DNA of 64,000 nucleotides from Ensifer sp. LC163 (GCF_001695855.1 NZ_MBSS01000012.1:1-64000), one strand, 5' to 3'. Positions 17,286 to 27,213 are shown, numbered from the stretch's first letter. Notes: generated from the sequence alone by a model not told the origin. Numbers and translations: made by a program.

Positions 17286-17732
17286 ATGCCCACCAAAATT
17301 TTCGTGCTGAACGGCCCCAACCTGAATGCGCTCGGCAAGCGCGAACCGGGGATCTATGGCGGCCAGACGCTCGCCGACATCGAGGCGATGTGCACCGCGG
17401 AAGGCAAGGCATTGGGACTGGAAGTCGATTTCCGGCAATCCAACCATGAAGGCACGCTCGTGGACTGGCTGCATGAGGCCGGCGAAAAGGCGGCAGGCGT
17501 CGCGATCAATCCGGCTGCCTACGGCCATACGTCGATCGCGCTGCACGATGCCATCCGCGCGATCGGCATCCCGGTGGTCGAACTGCATCTTTCCAACATC
17601 CACGCGCGTGAAGAATTCCGCCACAAGTCGATGATCGCCCCGGCGGTCAAAGGCGTCATCTGCGGTTTCGGCGCGCAGAGTTACATTCTGGCGCTGCATG
17701 CGCTAAAGAACCTGACAGAAACGTCGAAATAA
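17286..17732 (+). CDS. aroQ: 3-dehydroquinate dehydratase, type II
   Basis: AroQ catalyses the third step of the shikimate pathway, 3-dehydroquinate to 3-dehydroshikimate. The 148-residue flavodoxin-like protein assembles as a dodecamer in this family. Visible are the N-terminal VLNGPNLNALGKREPGIYGG with active-site Tyr24 and its arginine, INPAAYGHTSIALHDA, the base histidine in VVELHLSNIHAREEFRHKS, and GFGAQSYILAL. It is 23 bases before accB and probably cotranscribed with accB, accC and aat. Confidence 0.96.
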   Translation: MPTKIFVLNGPNLNALGKREPGIYGGQTLADIEAMCTAEGKALGLEVDFRQSNHEGTLVDWLHEAGEKAAGVAINPAAYGHTSIALHDAIRAIGIPVVELHLSNIHAREEFRHKSMIAPAVKGVICGFGAQSYILALHALKNLTETSK

Positions 17733-17755
17733 AAAGAACACGAGGCTCATATCCC

Positions 17756-18220
17756 ATGGCTGACAAGAAACCCGGTATCGACCAGGCGCTGATCCGCGAT
17801 CTCGCCAATATCCTGAATGACACCGACCTCACCGAGATCGAAGTGGAGCAGGAAGACCTTCGCATTCGCGTATCGCGCGCCGGCACGCCCGTCGCCGTCT
17901 CGATGCCGACCTACCAGGCCCAGCCGGCGGTCAACGCTGCGCATCCCGTCGCGGCTGCCGCTCCGGCCGAGACCAGCCGCAACTCCAAGAACGCCGTCAC
18001 GGCCCCGATGGTCGGCACTGCCTACCTCGCACCGGCTCCAGGCGCCCGCCCGTTCATCGAGGTCGGTACCGTGGTCAAGGAAGGCCAGACAGTCCTGATC
18101 ATCGAAGCGATGAAGACCATGAACCAGATCCCTGCCCCGCGTTCGGGCAAGGTGACAGAAATCTTCGTCCAGGACGCAGCCCCCGTCGAATATGGCGAGC
18201 CGCTGATCGTAATCGAATAA
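17756..18220 (+). CDS. accB: Biotin carboxyl carrier protein of acetyl-CoA carboxylase
   Basis: AccB carries carboxybiotin between the carboxylase and transferase subunits for malonyl-CoA synthesis. It is 154 residues: an N-terminal assembly region, an Ala/Pro-rich linker (about 48-80), and a biotinyl domain with EAMKTMNQI, biotin being attached at Lys120. The thumb region (AYLAPAPGARPFIEVG) is typical. accC follows after 12 bases. The ligase that would biotinylate Lys120, BirA, is at 62244-63011. Confidence 0.97.
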   Translation: MADKKPGIDQALIRDLANILNDTDLTEIEVEQEDLRIRVSRAGTPVAVSMPTYQAQPAVNAAHPVAAAAPAETSRNSKNAVTAPMVGTAYLAPAPGARPFIEVGTVVKEGQTVLIIEAMKTMNQIPAPRSGKVTEIFVQDAAPVEYGEPLIVIE

Positions 18221-18232
18221 GGCGCCGCTGCG

Positions 18233-19576
18233 ATGATCTCGAAAATTCTCATTGCCAATCGCGGCGAAATCGCCCTTCGCGTGCTGCGCGCCTGTAAAGA
18301 GCTCGGCATCGCGACGGTGGCCGTCCACTCCACGGCCGACAGCGACGCCATGCACGTGCGCCTCGCCGACGAAAGCGTCTGCATCGGTCCTCCGCCGTCG
18401 CGCGATAGCTATCTGAACATTCACCAGATCGTCGCCGCCTGCGAAATCACCGGCGCTGATGCCGTGCACCCGGGCTATGGCTTCCTGTCGGAAAACGCCA
18501 AGTTCGCCGAAATCCTCGACGCGCACGACATCACCTTCATCGGGCCGACGGCGGAACATATCCGCATCATGGGCGACAAGATCACCGCCAAGAAGACGGC
18601 GCAGGAACTTGGCATCCCCGTGGTTCCGGGCTCGGACGGCGAAGTGAGGCCGGAAAATGCGCTCGAAGTCGCGCGCAAGATCGGCTTCCCGGTTCTGATC
18701 AAGGCGACTGCTGGCGGCGGCGGCCGCGGCATGAAGGTCGCAAAGACCGAGGCTGACCTCGACGAGGCTGTGTCAACCGCTCGTTCCGAAGCGCTTGCCG
18801 CCTTCGGCAATGACGCGGTCTACATGGAGAAGTATCTCGGCAGGCCGCGCCACATCGAAATCCAGATCGTCGGCGACGGCGAAGGCAATGCCATCCATCT
18901 CGGCGAGCGTGACTGCTCCTTGCAGCGACGCCACCAGAAGGTCTGGGAAGAGGCAAACTCACCTGCCCTTAACGTCGAACAGCGCATGAAGATCGGCCAG
19001 GTTTGCGCCGATGCCATGAAGAAGCTGAAGTACCGCGGTGCAGGCACGATCGAGTTCCTCTACGAGAACGGCGAGTTCTATTTCATCGAAATGAACACCC
19101 GCCTTCAGGTAGAGCATCCCATCACCGAAGCAATCACCGGCATTGACCTTGTGCACGAACAGATCCGTGTCGCATCGGGCGGCGGGCTTTCGGTCAAGCA
19201 GGAAGACATCGTGTTTTCCGGCCACGCGATCGAGTGCCGCATCAATGCCGAAGATCCGCGTACCTTCGTCCCCTCGCCGGGCACGATCACGCATTTCCAC
19301 GCACCGGGCGGTCTCGGCGTTCGTGTCGATTCGGGCGCCTATCAGGGCTACCGGATCCCGCCCTATTACGATAGCTTGATCGGCAAGCTTATCGTGCATG
19401 GCCGCACACGTGTCGAATGCATGATGCGCCTTCGTCGCGTTCTTGACGAGTTCGTCATCGACGGCATCAAGACGACGCTGCCGCTATTCCAGGACCTGAT
19501 CAACAATCAGGATATCGCAAACGGCGAATATGACATCCATTGGCTGGAGCACCATCTGGCCATGTCGTCCGAATAG
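18233..19576 (+). CDS. accC: Acetyl-CoA carboxylase, biotin carboxylase subunit
   Basis: AccC carboxylates the biotin on AccB using ATP and bicarbonate. Its 447 residues match the family. The N-terminal biotin-carboxylase domain starts [20 protein letters not shown]. The ATP-grasp domain has the glycine-rich loop [26 protein letters not shown] and [11 protein letters not shown]. Catalytic [16 protein letters not shown] is intact, as is the C-terminal domain. It sits 12 bases after accB and 9 bases before aat, a tight operon. Confidence 0.97.
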   Translation: MISKILIANRGEIALRVLRACKELGIATVAVHSTADSDAMHVRLADESVCIGPPPSRDSYLNIHQIVAACEITGADAVHPGYGFLSENAKFAEILDAHDITFIGPTAEHIRIMGDKITAKKTAQELGIPVVPGSDGEVRPENALEVARKIGFPVLIKATAGGGGRGMKVAKTEADLDEAVSTARSEALAAFGNDAVYMEKYLGRPRHIEIQIVGDGEGNAIHLGERDCSLQRRHQKVWEEANSPALNVEQRMKIGQVCADAMKKLKYRGAGTIEFLYENGEFYFIEMNTRLQVEHPITEAITGIDLVHEQIRVASGGGLSVKQEDIVFSGHAIECRINAEDPRTFVPSPGTITHFHAPGGLGVRVDSGAYQGYRIPPYYDSLIGKLIVHGRTRVECMMRLRRVLDEFVIDGIKTTLPLFQDLINNQDIANGEYDIHWLEHHLAMSSE

Positions 19577-19585
19577 GACCGTGCA

Positions 19586-20200
19586 TTGAAAGGGACGCGC
19601 AGCAAGCAACCCGACGTAACACCGGACATGCTGCTGCGCGCCTATTCCATAGGCCTGTTTCCAATGGCCGATTCGGCCGACGATCCGGAGCTTTTCTGGG
19701 TCGAGCCGGAAATTCGCGGCGTCATTCCGCTTGATGGCTTTCACGTCTCGCGCAGTCTCGCAAAGACAATCCGCAAGAGCCACTTCGACATCCGCTTCAA
19801 CACGGCCTTCGAGGCCGTCATGGAAGGCTGCGCCGCGCCGGCGCCCGATCGTCCGACCACCTGGATCAACAACAAGATCCGCAGCCTCTACGCCACGCTT
19901 CACTCGATGGGCTACGCACACAGTGTCGAAGCCTGGGAGGACGACGTGCTGGTCGGCGGCCTCTACGGCGTCTCTCTGGGCTCGGCATTCTTCGGCGAAA
20001 GCATGTTTTCCCGGCGCACGAATGCCTCCAAGATTTGTCTCGTGCATCTGGTGGAACGCCTGCGCGCCAGGGGCTTTGAACTGCTGGACACCCAGTTCAC
20101 CACAGAGCATCTCAAATCCTTCGGCGCGATCGATGTGCCAAAGGCCGAGTACGAGATCATGCTCGCCAACGCGATGAACTCGCCTGATCTATCGTTTTGA
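19586..20200 (+). CDS. aat: Leucyl/phenylalanyl-tRNA--protein transferase
   Basis: Aat adds Leu or Phe to proteins with N-terminal Lys or Arg, making them N-degrons for ClpAP. The 204-residue protein shows the core [27 protein letters not shown] and the GNAT-like acceptor region [20 protein letters not shown], then [14 protein letters not shown]. It starts with TTG at 19586, 9 bases after accC; the first ATG (19628) would cut the conserved N-terminus, so TTG is preferred. The 214 bases after it hold no recognisable gene or terminator. Confidence 0.92.
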   Translation: MKGTRSKQPDVTPDMLLRAYSIGLFPMADSADDPELFWVEPEIRGVIPLDGFHVSRSLAKTIRKSHFDIRFNTAFEAVMEGCAAPAPDRPTTWINNKIRSLYATLHSMGYAHSVEAWEDDVLVGGLYGVSLGSAFFGESMFSRRTNASKICLVHLVERLRARGFELLDTQFTTEHLKSFGAIDVPKAEYEIMLANAMNSPDLSF

Positions 20201-20414
20201 GCGCATAGCCGATATTGGACATCCCAACGGATAAGTCGTTTCGATTGCGAGCGCGCCCTATTCAGACATCCAGCAAGGAGATGCACGCCTCAGTGAACGC
20301 GCTCCTTGCTGCACGCACGAGCCCGCGTGCCGCAGGCGTTTCAGGACAGAGCGAGTGCAGGAAAATCGATGGAGGATATCGGTGCCGCTTTCGATCGCGG
20401 CGGGCAAGACAACG

Positions 20415-20867
20415 CTATTTCTTGGAGGCAGTGTCTGGTGGCGGCAGGTCCGACGTTGCCTTGCAGGACTGCAGCCAGACGTCATAGACCGGGTGCTCGA
20501 CGGCGTTAAGGCCGGGGCTGTCGGCAAACATCCAGCCGGTGAAGATCCGCCTGATCTTGCGGTCGAGCGTGATCTCGTCGACTTCGACGAAGGTCGTGAT
20601 CTTCTGGGCTTCGGTGTCGTCCCGGTTATAGCAGACGCGTGGCGTTACCTGCAGGGCGCCGAACTGGACGGTCTCGCCGATATAGACGTCAAACGTCGTG
20701 ATGCGGCCGGTGATCTTGTCGATGCCGGAAAACACGGCGACGGCGTTGTTTATCCGCGCGGCCTCGGCCGTACCGGTCGCGGAAACCAACGGCAGCGCGG
20801 CAAGCGCGGCGACACAGAGCCGGCTCGACATCTGGCCGATTGTTTTCCGCAGATAAGAACCCGCCAT
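20415..20867 (-). CDS. DUF2155 family exported protein
   Basis: This small periplasmic protein of unknown function has up to 150 residues. A signal peptide spans about residues 1-36, ending SATGTAEA/AR. The mature part carries the DUF2155 pattern: ITGRITTFDVYIGETVQFGA, PRVCYNRDDTEAQ, RRIFTGWMFADSPGLNAVEH and YDVWLQSC. The paired cysteines could form a disulfide. It follows the NDUFA12-like gene on the same strand after a 127-base gap, an order I associate with rhizobial genomes. Its role is unknown; the start could also be the internal Met of MSSRLCV. Confidence 0.85.
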   Translation of the reverse strand: MAGSYLRKTIGQMSSRLCVAALAALPLVSATGTAEAARINNAVAVFSGIDKITGRITTFDVYIGETVQFGALQVTPRVCYNRDDTEAQKITTFVEVDEITLDRKIRRIFTGWMFADSPGLNAVEHPVYDVWLQSCKATSDLPPPDTASKK

Positions 20868-20994
20868 TCCCGCCTGTCTCCCGCGCGCTTTTCATTCACC
20901 GTTGATGGATATCAGGCGCTAAACATGAAATGTGGCCGCCCCGTGGTCACTGGACCTTTTCACGGGCGGCGCACCTTCTCCGACGACAAGCGTC

Positions 20995-21390
20995 TCAGGA
21001 ACCCGGCGTCCAGGCGTCGTAGTCGCCCGTCACGCGCGGGCGTGCTCCAGCACCTGCAATCGAGCCCTGCGGCCGGTAGGCGTTGGCCGTACCGGTCGGG
21101 TTCGGGCGATGCGGCTTCTGCCACTCGCGAGCGACGTATTTTTCGTCTGCAGGCGAAATGTCGGTGCGGTGATGCATCCAGCCGTGCCAGCCGGCCGGAA
21201 TGGCAGAGGCTTCGGCATAACCGTTGTAAATCACCCAGCGGCGCGTACGGCCCTCGGAGTCCTTGCCGCCCTGATAATAGACGTTGCCGAGCTCGTCTTC
21301 GCCGACACGTTGACCGTTACGCCAGGTATGAAACCGCGTTCCGATCGTCTGTTGGTTCCACCAGGTGAAAATCTGCAGCAGGAGCTTCAT
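20995..21390 (-). CDS. NDUFA12-family NADH:ubiquinone oxidoreductase accessory subunit
   Basis: This is a 131-residue homologue of the mitochondrial complex I accessory subunit NDUFA12 (B17.2), which in alphaproteobacteria associates with NDH-1. Starting at MKLLLQIFTWWNQQTIGTRF, it shows GEDELGNVYYQGG, RRWVIYNGYAEASAIPAGWHGW and the C-terminal EWQKPHRPNPTGT, all family hallmarks. I chose ATG 21390; an upstream ATG at 21492 adds an unrelated stretch. It fits functionally with nuoN at the far end of the window. Confidence 0.92.
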   Translation of the reverse strand: MKLLLQIFTWWNQQTIGTRFHTWRNGQRVGEDELGNVYYQGGKDSEGRTRRWVIYNGYAEASAIPAGWHGWMHHRTDISPADEKYVAREWQKPHRPNPTGTANAYRPQGSIAGAGARPRVTGDYDAWTPGS

Positions 21391-21498
21391 GGATGCCGTC
21401 CTCAACCGACCGTTGGGAAGGCGGCCGGATACCAAAACTATGTCCCCGCTTATGCCCCGCCACTCCAGGCTTGTCCAGTGATTCCGAGGCAACCGCGG

Positions 21499-21969
21499 TC
21501 ATTTCAACGGCATGTGAAAGCCGAAATGGCTGCGCACAAAACCGAGACGCTCGTAGAAGCGATGCGCAGCCGTTCGCGTCGCATTCGAGGAGAGTTGCAC
21601 CTTTCCTGCCCCCTCCTCACGTGCACGCTCGATCGCGTGGCGCATCATGCACGCGCCAATGCCGCGGCCGCGCATGTCTTCTCGGGTTTGCACCGCCTCG
21701 ATCACCAGTCTTGGCTGGCCGCGCCCAGGAAGAGACGTCAACAATGCCGTCTGGAAAGTACCGACCACTTCTTCGCCGAGGCGGGCAACATAAAGCGTCT
21801 GAAGCGGCGATGCTTCGATCCGCGCGAAAGCGGCGAGATAGTCAGCGAAAGCCTCAAGCTCGGTCGTATCTCCGTGTCCACCAACCTCGTCGGCGGCAAA
21901 GAGCGAGATGATGGCAGGAAGATCCGCTAGTTCGGCCTTGCGGATCTCGAAGTCGGTTGTCGCGTCCAT
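21499..21969 (-). CDS. GNAT-family N-acetyltransferase
   Basis: This 156-residue acetyltransferase of the Gcn5 fold would transfer acetyl from acetyl-CoA to an unknown amine. Conserved motif A is REDMRGRGIGACMMRHAIE (acetyl-CoA pyrophosphate loop), and the C-terminal AAHRFYERLGFVRSHFGF is motif B. ATG at 21969 gives MDATTDFEIRKAELADLPAI, the usual first strand and helix. It lies 149 bases from the next GNAT gene and is not clearly in an operon. Substrate unknown. Confidence 0.85.
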   Translation of the reverse strand: MDATTDFEIRKAELADLPAIISLFAADEVGGHGDTTELEAFADYLAAFARIEASPLQTLYVARLGEEVVGTFQTALLTSLPGRGQPRLVIEAVQTREDMRGRGIGACMMRHAIERAREEGAGKVQLSSNATRTAAHRFYERLGFVRSHFGFHMPLK

Positions 21970-22118
21970 GTGTCCTCTCGAGGCTTGGCAATGAGCGCCA
22001 AGCGTCAATCATCACAAGGCTACAGGTTCGTGACAGCGACATTGTTCCGCGCTTTTTTTTTCCACAGAACAAGGCCACGGCCGTAAATCTGCAGCCCAGA
22101 GTCAGAAGGAATGGCGCG

Positions 22119-22616
22119 TCAGACCAGCGGCTTTTCGAGAATGAGTGCCGGAAGTCCCGACTGATCGTCACCGCAATTGCTCGTTTGACCAACTTCAGAG
22201 AAGCCGTGCGCCCGATAGAATGCGAGCGCATGGAGGTTCTGCGGCTCGACTTCGACCCGCATGCGTTCGGCATCGGGGAAGCAGGTTTCGAGTTCGGCGA
22301 AAATGTCGCGTCCGATGCCCTGCCTCTGGAGTTTCGGCAGAACGTAAAGCTGGTGGAGTACAATGGTCTTCTTCAACGTATCGGACATGGACGCATAGCC
22401 CATGCCACCGATGCTTCGACCATTGTCGGCGACGAGGAACTCCGCGTTCTTGCGCTCCAGGCGAGCCTTCAGCGCCGGCAGAGAATGCCAGCGCCCTGTC
22501 AGTTCGTTGACCTTCTCGACACCATAGAAGGTGTCATAGGTCGCGTGCCACGTTTCGACCAGCAGCGCGCGAACCTTTTCCAGATCGCGCTCGCTCGCTG
22601 TGCGGACGAAGAACAT
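22119..22616 (-). CDS. GNAT-family N-acetyltransferase
   Basis: A second, 165-residue Gcn5-type acetyltransferase, not closely similar to its neighbour. MFFVRTASERDLEKVRALLV is the first strand-helix, LHQLYVLPKLQRQGIGRDIF is motif A, and NLHALAFYRAHGFSEVGQ is motif B. It starts 3 bases after gatB ends on the same strand, so it is probably translated from the gatB message. A link to tRNA amidation is not implied by the fold. Substrate unknown. Confidence 0.87.
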   Translation of the reverse strand: MFFVRTASERDLEKVRALLVETWHATYDTFYGVEKVNELTGRWHSLPALKARLERKNAEFLVADNGRSIGGMGYASMSDTLKKTIVLHQLYVLPKLQRQGIGRDIFAELETCFPDAERMRVEVEPQNLHALAFYRAHGFSEVGQTSNCGDDQSGLPALILEKPLV

Positions 22617-22619
22617 CGC

Positions 22620-24122
22620 TTATTCCTCGATGCCGAGCTTGGCCTTGACCAGAGCCTGGACGGCCTGCGGATTGGCCTTGCCACCGGTCGACTTCATCAC
22701 CTGACCGACGAACCAGCCGGCCAGCGACGGCTTTGCCTGCACCTTTGCGACCTGATCCGGGTTGGCGGCGATGATCTCGTCGACTGCCTTCTCGATGGCG
22801 CCGGTGTCCGTCACCTGCTTCATGCCGCGCGCTTCGACGATCTCCGCGGGATTTCCGCCTTCGTTCCAGACGATTTCGAAGAGATCCTTGGCGATTTTGC
22901 CGGAAATCGTCTCTGCCTTGATGAGATCGATGATGCCGCCGAGCTGAGCGGGGGAAACCGGAGTCTCTTCAATGGCTTTGCCGGCTTTGTTCAAGGCACC
23001 GAGCAGGTCGTTGATGACCCAGTTTGCGGCAATCTTGCCGTCACGGCCTTCGGCCACGGCCTCGAAATAATCGGCAATCGACTTTTCGGATACGAGTACC
23101 GAGGCGTCATAGACCGACAGGCCCATGTCGCTGACAAAGCGTTCCTTCTTGTCGTCAGGCAGTTCCGGCAGGTCGGCCTTTAGCGCATCGACGAAGGCCT
23201 GGTCGAACTCGAGCGGCAGCAGATCCGGATCCGGGAAGTAGCGGTAGTCGTGCGCATCTTCCTTGGAGCGCATCGAGCGCGTCTCGCCCTTGTTCGGGTC
23301 AAACAGGCGCGTTTCCTGGTCGATGGAACCACCATCTTCGAGAATGCCGATCTGGCGACGCGCTTCGTACTCGATCGCCTGACCGATGAAGCGGATAGAG
23401 TTGACGTTCTTGATTTCGCAGCGCGTGCCGAAGCCTTCACCGGGGCGGCGGACCGAGACGTTGACGTCGGCGCGCATCGAGCCTTCGTCCATGTTGCCGT
23501 CGCAGGTGCCGAGATAGCGCACGATCGAACGCAGCTTGGTCATATAGGCCTTGGCCTCGTCGGACGACCGCATGTCGGGCTTGGAGACGATTTCCATCAG
23601 CGCGACGCCAGAGCGGTTGAGGTCGACATAGGACATCGACGGATGCTGGTCGTGCATGGACTTGCCCGCGTCCTGCTCGAGATGCAGGCGCTCGATGCCG
23701 ATCTCGACGTCTTCGAACTGCCCCTGGCGATCGGGCCCGACGGAAATGATGATCTTGCCTTCGCCGACGATCGGATCCTTAAACTGCGAGATCTGATAGC
23801 CCTGCGGCAGGTCGGGGTAGAAATAGTTCTTCCGGTCGAAGATCGAGCGGTTGTTGATTGCGGCCTTGAGGCCGAGGCCGGTGCGCACCGCCTGCTTGAC
23901 GCATTCCTCGTTGATGACGGGCAACATGCCAGGCATGGCCGCATCGACCAGCGACACGTTGGCGTTCGCCGGCTTGCCGAATTCGGTCGACGCACCCGAG
24001 AAGAGCTTCGAATTGGAAAGCACCTGGGCATGGACCTCCATGCCGATGATGACTTCCCAGTCGCCGGTGGCGCCAGGAATGAAGCGTTTGGAATCGGGAG
24101 TGCGGACGTCGACAATGCTCAT
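22620..24122 (-). CDS. gatB: Aspartyl/glutamyl-tRNA amidotransferase subunit B
   Basis: GatB is the kinase and tRNA-binding subunit of GatCAB, which converts Glu-tRNA(Gln) and Asp-tRNA(Asn) to the amides. The 500-residue protein starts [12 protein letters not shown] after a short lead and has the cradle domain with [11 protein letters not shown] and [14 protein letters not shown]. The helical and YqeY tail domains (about 390-500) include NWVINDLLG and [21 protein letters not shown] chose ATG 24122 over an upstream frame opening at 24179. gatA and gatC lie 1.2 kb upstream on the same strand, separated by two plus-strand genes. Confidence 0.97.
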   Translation of the reverse strand: MSIVDVRTPDSKRFIPGATGDWEVIIGMEVHAQVLSNSKLFSGASTEFGKPANANVSLVDAAMPGMLPVINEECVKQAVRTGLGLKAAINNRSIFDRKNYFYPDLPQGYQISQFKDPIVGEGKIIISVGPDRQGQFEDVEIGIERLHLEQDAGKSMHDQHPSMSYVDLNRSGVALMEIVSKPDMRSSDEAKAYMTKLRSIVRYLGTCDGNMDEGSMRADVNVSVRRPGEGFGTRCEIKNVNSIRFIGQAIEYEARRQIGILEDGGSIDQETRLFDPNKGETRSMRSKEDAHDYRYFPDPDLLPLEFDQAFVDALKADLPELPDDKKERFVSDMGLSVYDASVLVSEKSIADYFEAVAEGRDGKIAANWVINDLLGALNKAGKAIEETPVSPAQLGGIIDLIKAETISGKIAKDLFEIVWNEGGNPAEIVEARGMKQVTDTGAIEKAVDEIIAANPDQVAKVQAKPSLAGWFVGQVMKSTGGKANPQAVQALVKAKLGIEE

Positions 24123-24271
24123 ATCATGCTCTTCTTTGAAGCCTGAATTCTTGGTTTCTCGGTAGAGCAATTGCCGCAATGGTGCAAGTTGTTAGGCGCG
24201 ATCAGCCATCCCACGATGACAGGGCGCACGGTTTAACCGCCGCTTAGCGCCTCCCATGGTAAAAGGCGAAT

Positions 24272-24583
24272 ATGCCCGTCACCACGGCCACGCTCGTGTG
24301 CTTCCTTGTCGCGATCAACGCCACAACCTTCTGTCTCTTTTGGTACGACAAGCATGCGGCGCGATCAGGCTGGCGCCGCATCCGTGAGCGGACATTGCTG
24401 TCGTCGGCATTTTTCGGCGGCAGCATAGGTGCGATGGCCGGCCGCCAGATCTTCAGGCACAAGACGCGCAAGGAGCCGTTTCGAACACGGCTCATTCTGA
24501 TCGGCCTGTTTCAGACGATCGCGGTCATCGCCTGCACATTCGCTGCCGGCGGATATCTTGACGCCTTCGCCGGTCTCTTCTAG
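24272..24583 (+). CDS. DUF1294 small membrane protein
   Basis: The 103-residue inner-membrane protein has two or three TM segments (about 3-20, 42-58 and 73-95). The cytosolic loop WYDKHAARSGWRRIRERTLL, followed by FFGGSIGAMAGRQIFRHKTRKEPF, is the DUF1294 signature. Function unknown. It lies on the opposite strand between gatB and gatA; 175 bases without a recognised gene separate it from the YjhX-family gene. Confidence 0.85.
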   Translation: MPVTTATLVCFLVAINATTFCLFWYDKHAARSGWRRIRERTLLSSAFFGGSIGAMAGRQIFRHKTRKEPFRTRLILIGLFQTIAVIACTFAAGGYLDAFAGLF

Positions 24584-24758
24584 GAAGCGTTCGTTCGAAT
24601 GGAGTTTTGATGTTCTCTTCTTCTGAGTCCCGGTAAGGGCCCTTGCCCGCTTTCTCCCAGAGATTGCGCGCACGGGCCGGAAACGTAACCCCGCTTTTCC
24701 CAAGATTTGCGGAACGTTTTTTTGCGTTCTCACGAACGCTATTCCGGAACATTCAGAA

Positions 24759-25013
24759 ATGGATATCTCACGCGCTGAGCAGCGCATTCTTCATCATTTG
24801 GCCCAAGGCGGCCGTATCGAAATCATCCGTGACGGCAAGGCGATCAGCGAAATCCGATGCTTCACACGCGACGGATGGGTCTATCCAGGCTTCGACCTCG
24901 AGCTCTTCCGCAAACTGAAGCGCAAGAAAGCCATCTCATCATCGGCCGGCAAGCCCTATCGCATCACCGAGCGGGGCCTGCATCTGGTCCGATCGGAACT
25001 CAACAATCGCTGA
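24759..25013 (+). CDS. YjhX-family (UPF0386) protein, toxin-family name
   Basis: This 84-residue protein matches UPF0386/YjhX: MDISRAEQRILHHLAQGGRI, a winged-helix-like body with EIRCFTRDGWVYPGFD and a C-terminal YRITERGLHLVRSELN. In E. coli YjhX is described as the toxin of a pair whose antitoxin YjhQ is a GNAT protein. Here no intact GNAT gene is adjacent in the same direction; a degraded GNAT-like frame is convergent at its 3' end. Toxicity in this organism is unproven, and the family may be a DNA-binding regulator. No clear Shine-Dalgarno sequence is visible. Confidence 0.75.
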   Translation: MDISRAEQRILHHLAQGGRIEIIRDGKAISEIRCFTRDGWVYPGFDLELFRKLKRKKAISSSAGKPYRITERGLHLVRSELNNR

Positions 25014-25019
25014 TCGGGG

Positions 25020-25250
25020 AAGCCCATGGAGATGCCGGGCGCATGCTCGGCATCTCGTCCGAGACCTCCAGTGAATTTCGAGAATGTTCGCGGTTCCATC
25101 ACAAAGAGAAAATCGACAAAGGCATTCTCCGCCAGGCGCCTTCATCCGGCCGACATCGGCAGCGCCGACGATCGCCCCTTCCCTGGCGCAAAGACCTATG
25201 CCGGCAAGCACACCCACCTCATCCAGACGAGCATGACGGATCAAAGGCAA
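25020..25250 (-). pseudogene. Degraded GNAT acetyltransferase remnant (tentative)
   Basis: From TTG 25250 the minus strand encodes PLIRHARLDEVGVLAGIGL, resembling the start of rhizobial GNAT proteins. Similarity then moves between frames: one frame gives RLAENAFVDFL, the first gives DGTANIL, and another gives AEHAPGISMGFPDQ, each resembling consecutive GNAT segments. There is no room for the acetyl-CoA motif because yjhX ends at 25013. This suggests a truncated, frameshifted relic. The resemblance is by eye only. Confidence 0.4.
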
Positions 25251-25275
25251 AGGACGGCTCTCGTCTCCGCATCAC

Positions 25276-25313
25276 TACAGCGCCGCGCGTCATGCGTGAC
25301 GCTCGGCGCTGTA
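25276..25313. repeat. Palindromic repeat, half copy (module one)
   Basis: TACAGCGCCG...CGGCGCTGTA forms 10-base perfect arms, with an inner GCGTCA-TGCG-TGACGC. This equals the first module of the composite repeat at 1680-1784 and the reversed one at 44061-44160. It lies between the GNAT remnant and the gatA 3' end. Confidence 0.75.
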
Positions 25314-25325
25314 ACGCTTCAAGGC

Positions 25326-25352
25326 GGCGTAGCACGCGTGTAGTGCTACGCC
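25326..25352 (-). terminator. Stem-loop after gatA, probable terminator
   Basis: GGCGTAGCAC and GTGCTACGCC form a perfect 10-base stem with a 7-base loop, 9 bases beyond the gatA stop. There is no T run, so it is probably an mRNA-end or Rho-assisted terminator. Confidence 0.5.
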
Positions 25353-25361
25353 CTCAGTGCT

Positions 25362-26843
25362 TTACCACCACTTGGTGGGCGTGAAACGACCAGCCGCCTG
25401 TTCGATCACATGGGCGGTCTTGAAGAGGGTTTCTTCCTCGAACGGCTTGCCGATCAGTTGCAGACCAAGCGGCAGGCCCTTGTGGTCGACGCCGCCGGGA
25501 ACGGCGATGCCCGGCAGGCCGGCCATGTTGACCGTCACCGTGAAGATGTCGTTCAGGTACATCTTGACCGGATCGGATGCGAGATCCTCGTCGGCGATAC
25601 CGAAGGCGGAGGACGGCGTGGCGGGCGTCAGGATCGCGTCGACACCGGCGTGGAAGGCCAGTTCAAAGTCGCGCTTGATCAGCGTGCGAACCTTCTGGGC
25701 GCGCAGGTAGTAGGCGTCGTAGTAGCCGGCCGAAAGCACATAAGTGCCGATCATGATGCGGCGCTTGACCTCCTGGCCGAAGCCGGCGGCACGGGTCTTT
25801 TCGTACATATCAACGATATCCTTACCGTCGACACGCAGGCCGTAGCGGACGCCATCGTAGCGGGCAAGGTTCGAAGACGCTTCGGCCGGAGCGACGATGT
25901 AATAGGCCGGCAGCGCATATTTGGTGTGCGGAAGCGTGATGTCGACGATTTCGGCACCGGCGTCCTTGAGCCAGGCGATGCCCTGCTGCCACAGGGCTTC
26001 GATCTCTTCCGGCATGCCGTCGACCCGGTACTCCCGGGGAATGCCGATCTTCATGCCCTTGATCGACTGGCCGATCGAGGCTTCGTAGTTCGGCACCGGC
26101 AGATCGACGGAGGTCGTGTCCCTGGCATCGACGCTTGCCATCGACTTCAAAAGGATCGCGGCGTCGCGCACATCGCGGGCAATCGGCCCGGCCTGGTCCA
26201 GCGACGAAGCGAAGGCGACGACGCCCCAGCGCGAGCAGCGGCCATAGGTCGGCTTGATGCCGACGGTGCCAGTGAATGCAGCCGGCTGACGGATGGAGCC
26301 ACCGGTGTCGGTTGCTGTCGCGCCGGCGCACAGATGCGCGGCCACCGCAGCGGCCGAACCGCCCGACGATCCGCCCGGGACCAGATCGAGGTTGGAGCCC
26401 TTGGCCCGCCAGGGGTTCTTCACGACGCCATAGTAGGACGTCTCGTTGGAGGAGCCCATGGCGAACTCGTCCATGTTGAGCTTGCCGAGCATCACGGCAC
26501 CGTCGTTCCACAGGTTCTGGGTCACGGTCGATTCGTAACGCGGGGCGAAACCATCGAGAATGTGGCTGCAGGCCTGCGTGTGCACGCCTTCGGTGCCGAA
26601 GAGATCCTTGATGCCGAGCGGGATGCCTTCGAGCGCGCCGGCCTTGCCTGCTGCGATGCGCGCATCCGATGCCTTGGCCATTTCGCGCGCCTTGTCGGGC
26701 GTGACGGCGATATAGGCATTGATCGCTTCGTTGGCGGAATCGATCGCCGCGATATAGGCGTCGGTCAGTTCAACGGCGGTGATCTCCTTGGCGGCAAGCT
26801 TGGTGCGGGCTTCGGCGATCGTAAGGCTGGTGAGTTCGGTCAT
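25362..26843 (-). CDS. gatA: Aspartyl/glutamyl-tRNA amidotransferase subunit A
   Basis: GatA is the glutaminase/amidase subunit supplying ammonia to GatB. The 493-residue protein has the amidase signature with the Ser-cisSer-Lys triad: Lys in [35 protein letters not shown], and [13 protein letters not shown] with the nucleophilic serine. The C-terminus [19 protein letters not shown] is conserved. The start [20 protein letters not shown] at 26843 was chosen. gatC is 51 bases upstream, forming a gatC-gatA operon; gatB lies further downstream. Confidence 0.97.
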   Translation of the reverse strand: MTELTSLTIAEARTKLAAKEITAVELTDAYIAAIDSANEAINAYIAVTPDKAREMAKASDARIAAGKAGALEGIPLGIKDLFGTEGVHTQACSHILDGFAPRYESTVTQNLWNDGAVMLGKLNMDEFAMGSSNETSYYGVVKNPWRAKGSNLDLVPGGSSGGSAAAVAAHLCAGATATDTGGSIRQPAAFTGTVGIKPTYGRCSRWGVVAFASSLDQAGPIARDVRDAAILLKSMASVDARDTTSVDLPVPNYEASIGQSIKGMKIGIPREYRVDGMPEEIEALWQQGIAWLKDAGAEIVDITLPHTKYALPAYYIVAPAEASSNLARYDGVRYGLRVDGKDIVDMYEKTRAAGFGQEVKRRIMIGTYVLSAGYYDAYYLRAQKVRTLIKRDFELAFHAGVDAILTPATPSSAFGIADEDLASDPVKMYLNDIFTVTVNMAGLPGIAVPGGVDHKGLPLGLQLIGKPFEEETLFKTAHVIEQAAGRFTPTKWW

Positions 26844-26894
26844 GATGAAATCGGACTTTCGCAATCAGGGACGTCGGGGCGGCAGGCGGTCGGA

Positions 26895-27182
26895 TTATTC
26901 GACGACCTTCGGGACGAGGAAGAAGTTGCGATCGGTATTGGGCGCGTTGGCGACGATATCGTCGGCCTTGCTGCCGTCTGACACGACGTCCAGGCGCTTC
27001 TTCATCTCCATCGGCGTCACCGACGTCATGGGCTCGACGCCATCGACATTCACTTCGGAGAGCTGCTCGACAAAACCAAGGATGCCGTTGATTTCGCCCA
27101 CCATCCGCGTGGCTTCATCTTCACTGACGGCGATGCGGGCGAGGCGCGCAACGCGCTTCACGGTGGCAAGGTCTACGGACAT
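26895..27182 (-). CDS. gatC: Aspartyl/glutamyl-tRNA amidotransferase subunit C
   Basis: GatC is the small subunit that wraps GatA and joins it to GatB. The 95-residue protein shows [43 protein letters not shown] and the C-terminal [18 protein letters not shown], all typical. A GGAGACGACC stretch lies just before the ATG. It is first in the gatC-gatA operon, with a plausible promoter 32-59 bases upstream. Confidence 0.96.
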   Translation of the reverse strand: MSVDLATVKRVARLARIAVSEDEATRMVGEINGILGFVEQLSEVNVDGVEPMTSVTPMEMKKRLDVVSDGSKADDIVANAPNTDRNFFLVPKVVE

Positions 27183-27213
27183 GGTCGTCTCCGGTATCTG
27201 GAACTTTCCCCCG

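Noticed and set aside
21499-25013. A YjhX/YjhQ-type toxin-antitoxin pair formed by the GNAT genes and the YjhX-family gene
   Set aside because: The intact GNAT genes are on the other strand and separated by gatB and DUF1294; there is no operon arrangement, so the pairing is not supported.
25026-25343. 105-codon plus-strand frame after the YjhX-family gene
   Set aside because: It covers the palindromic repeat and the GNAT remnant on the other strand and has no recognisable protein features.
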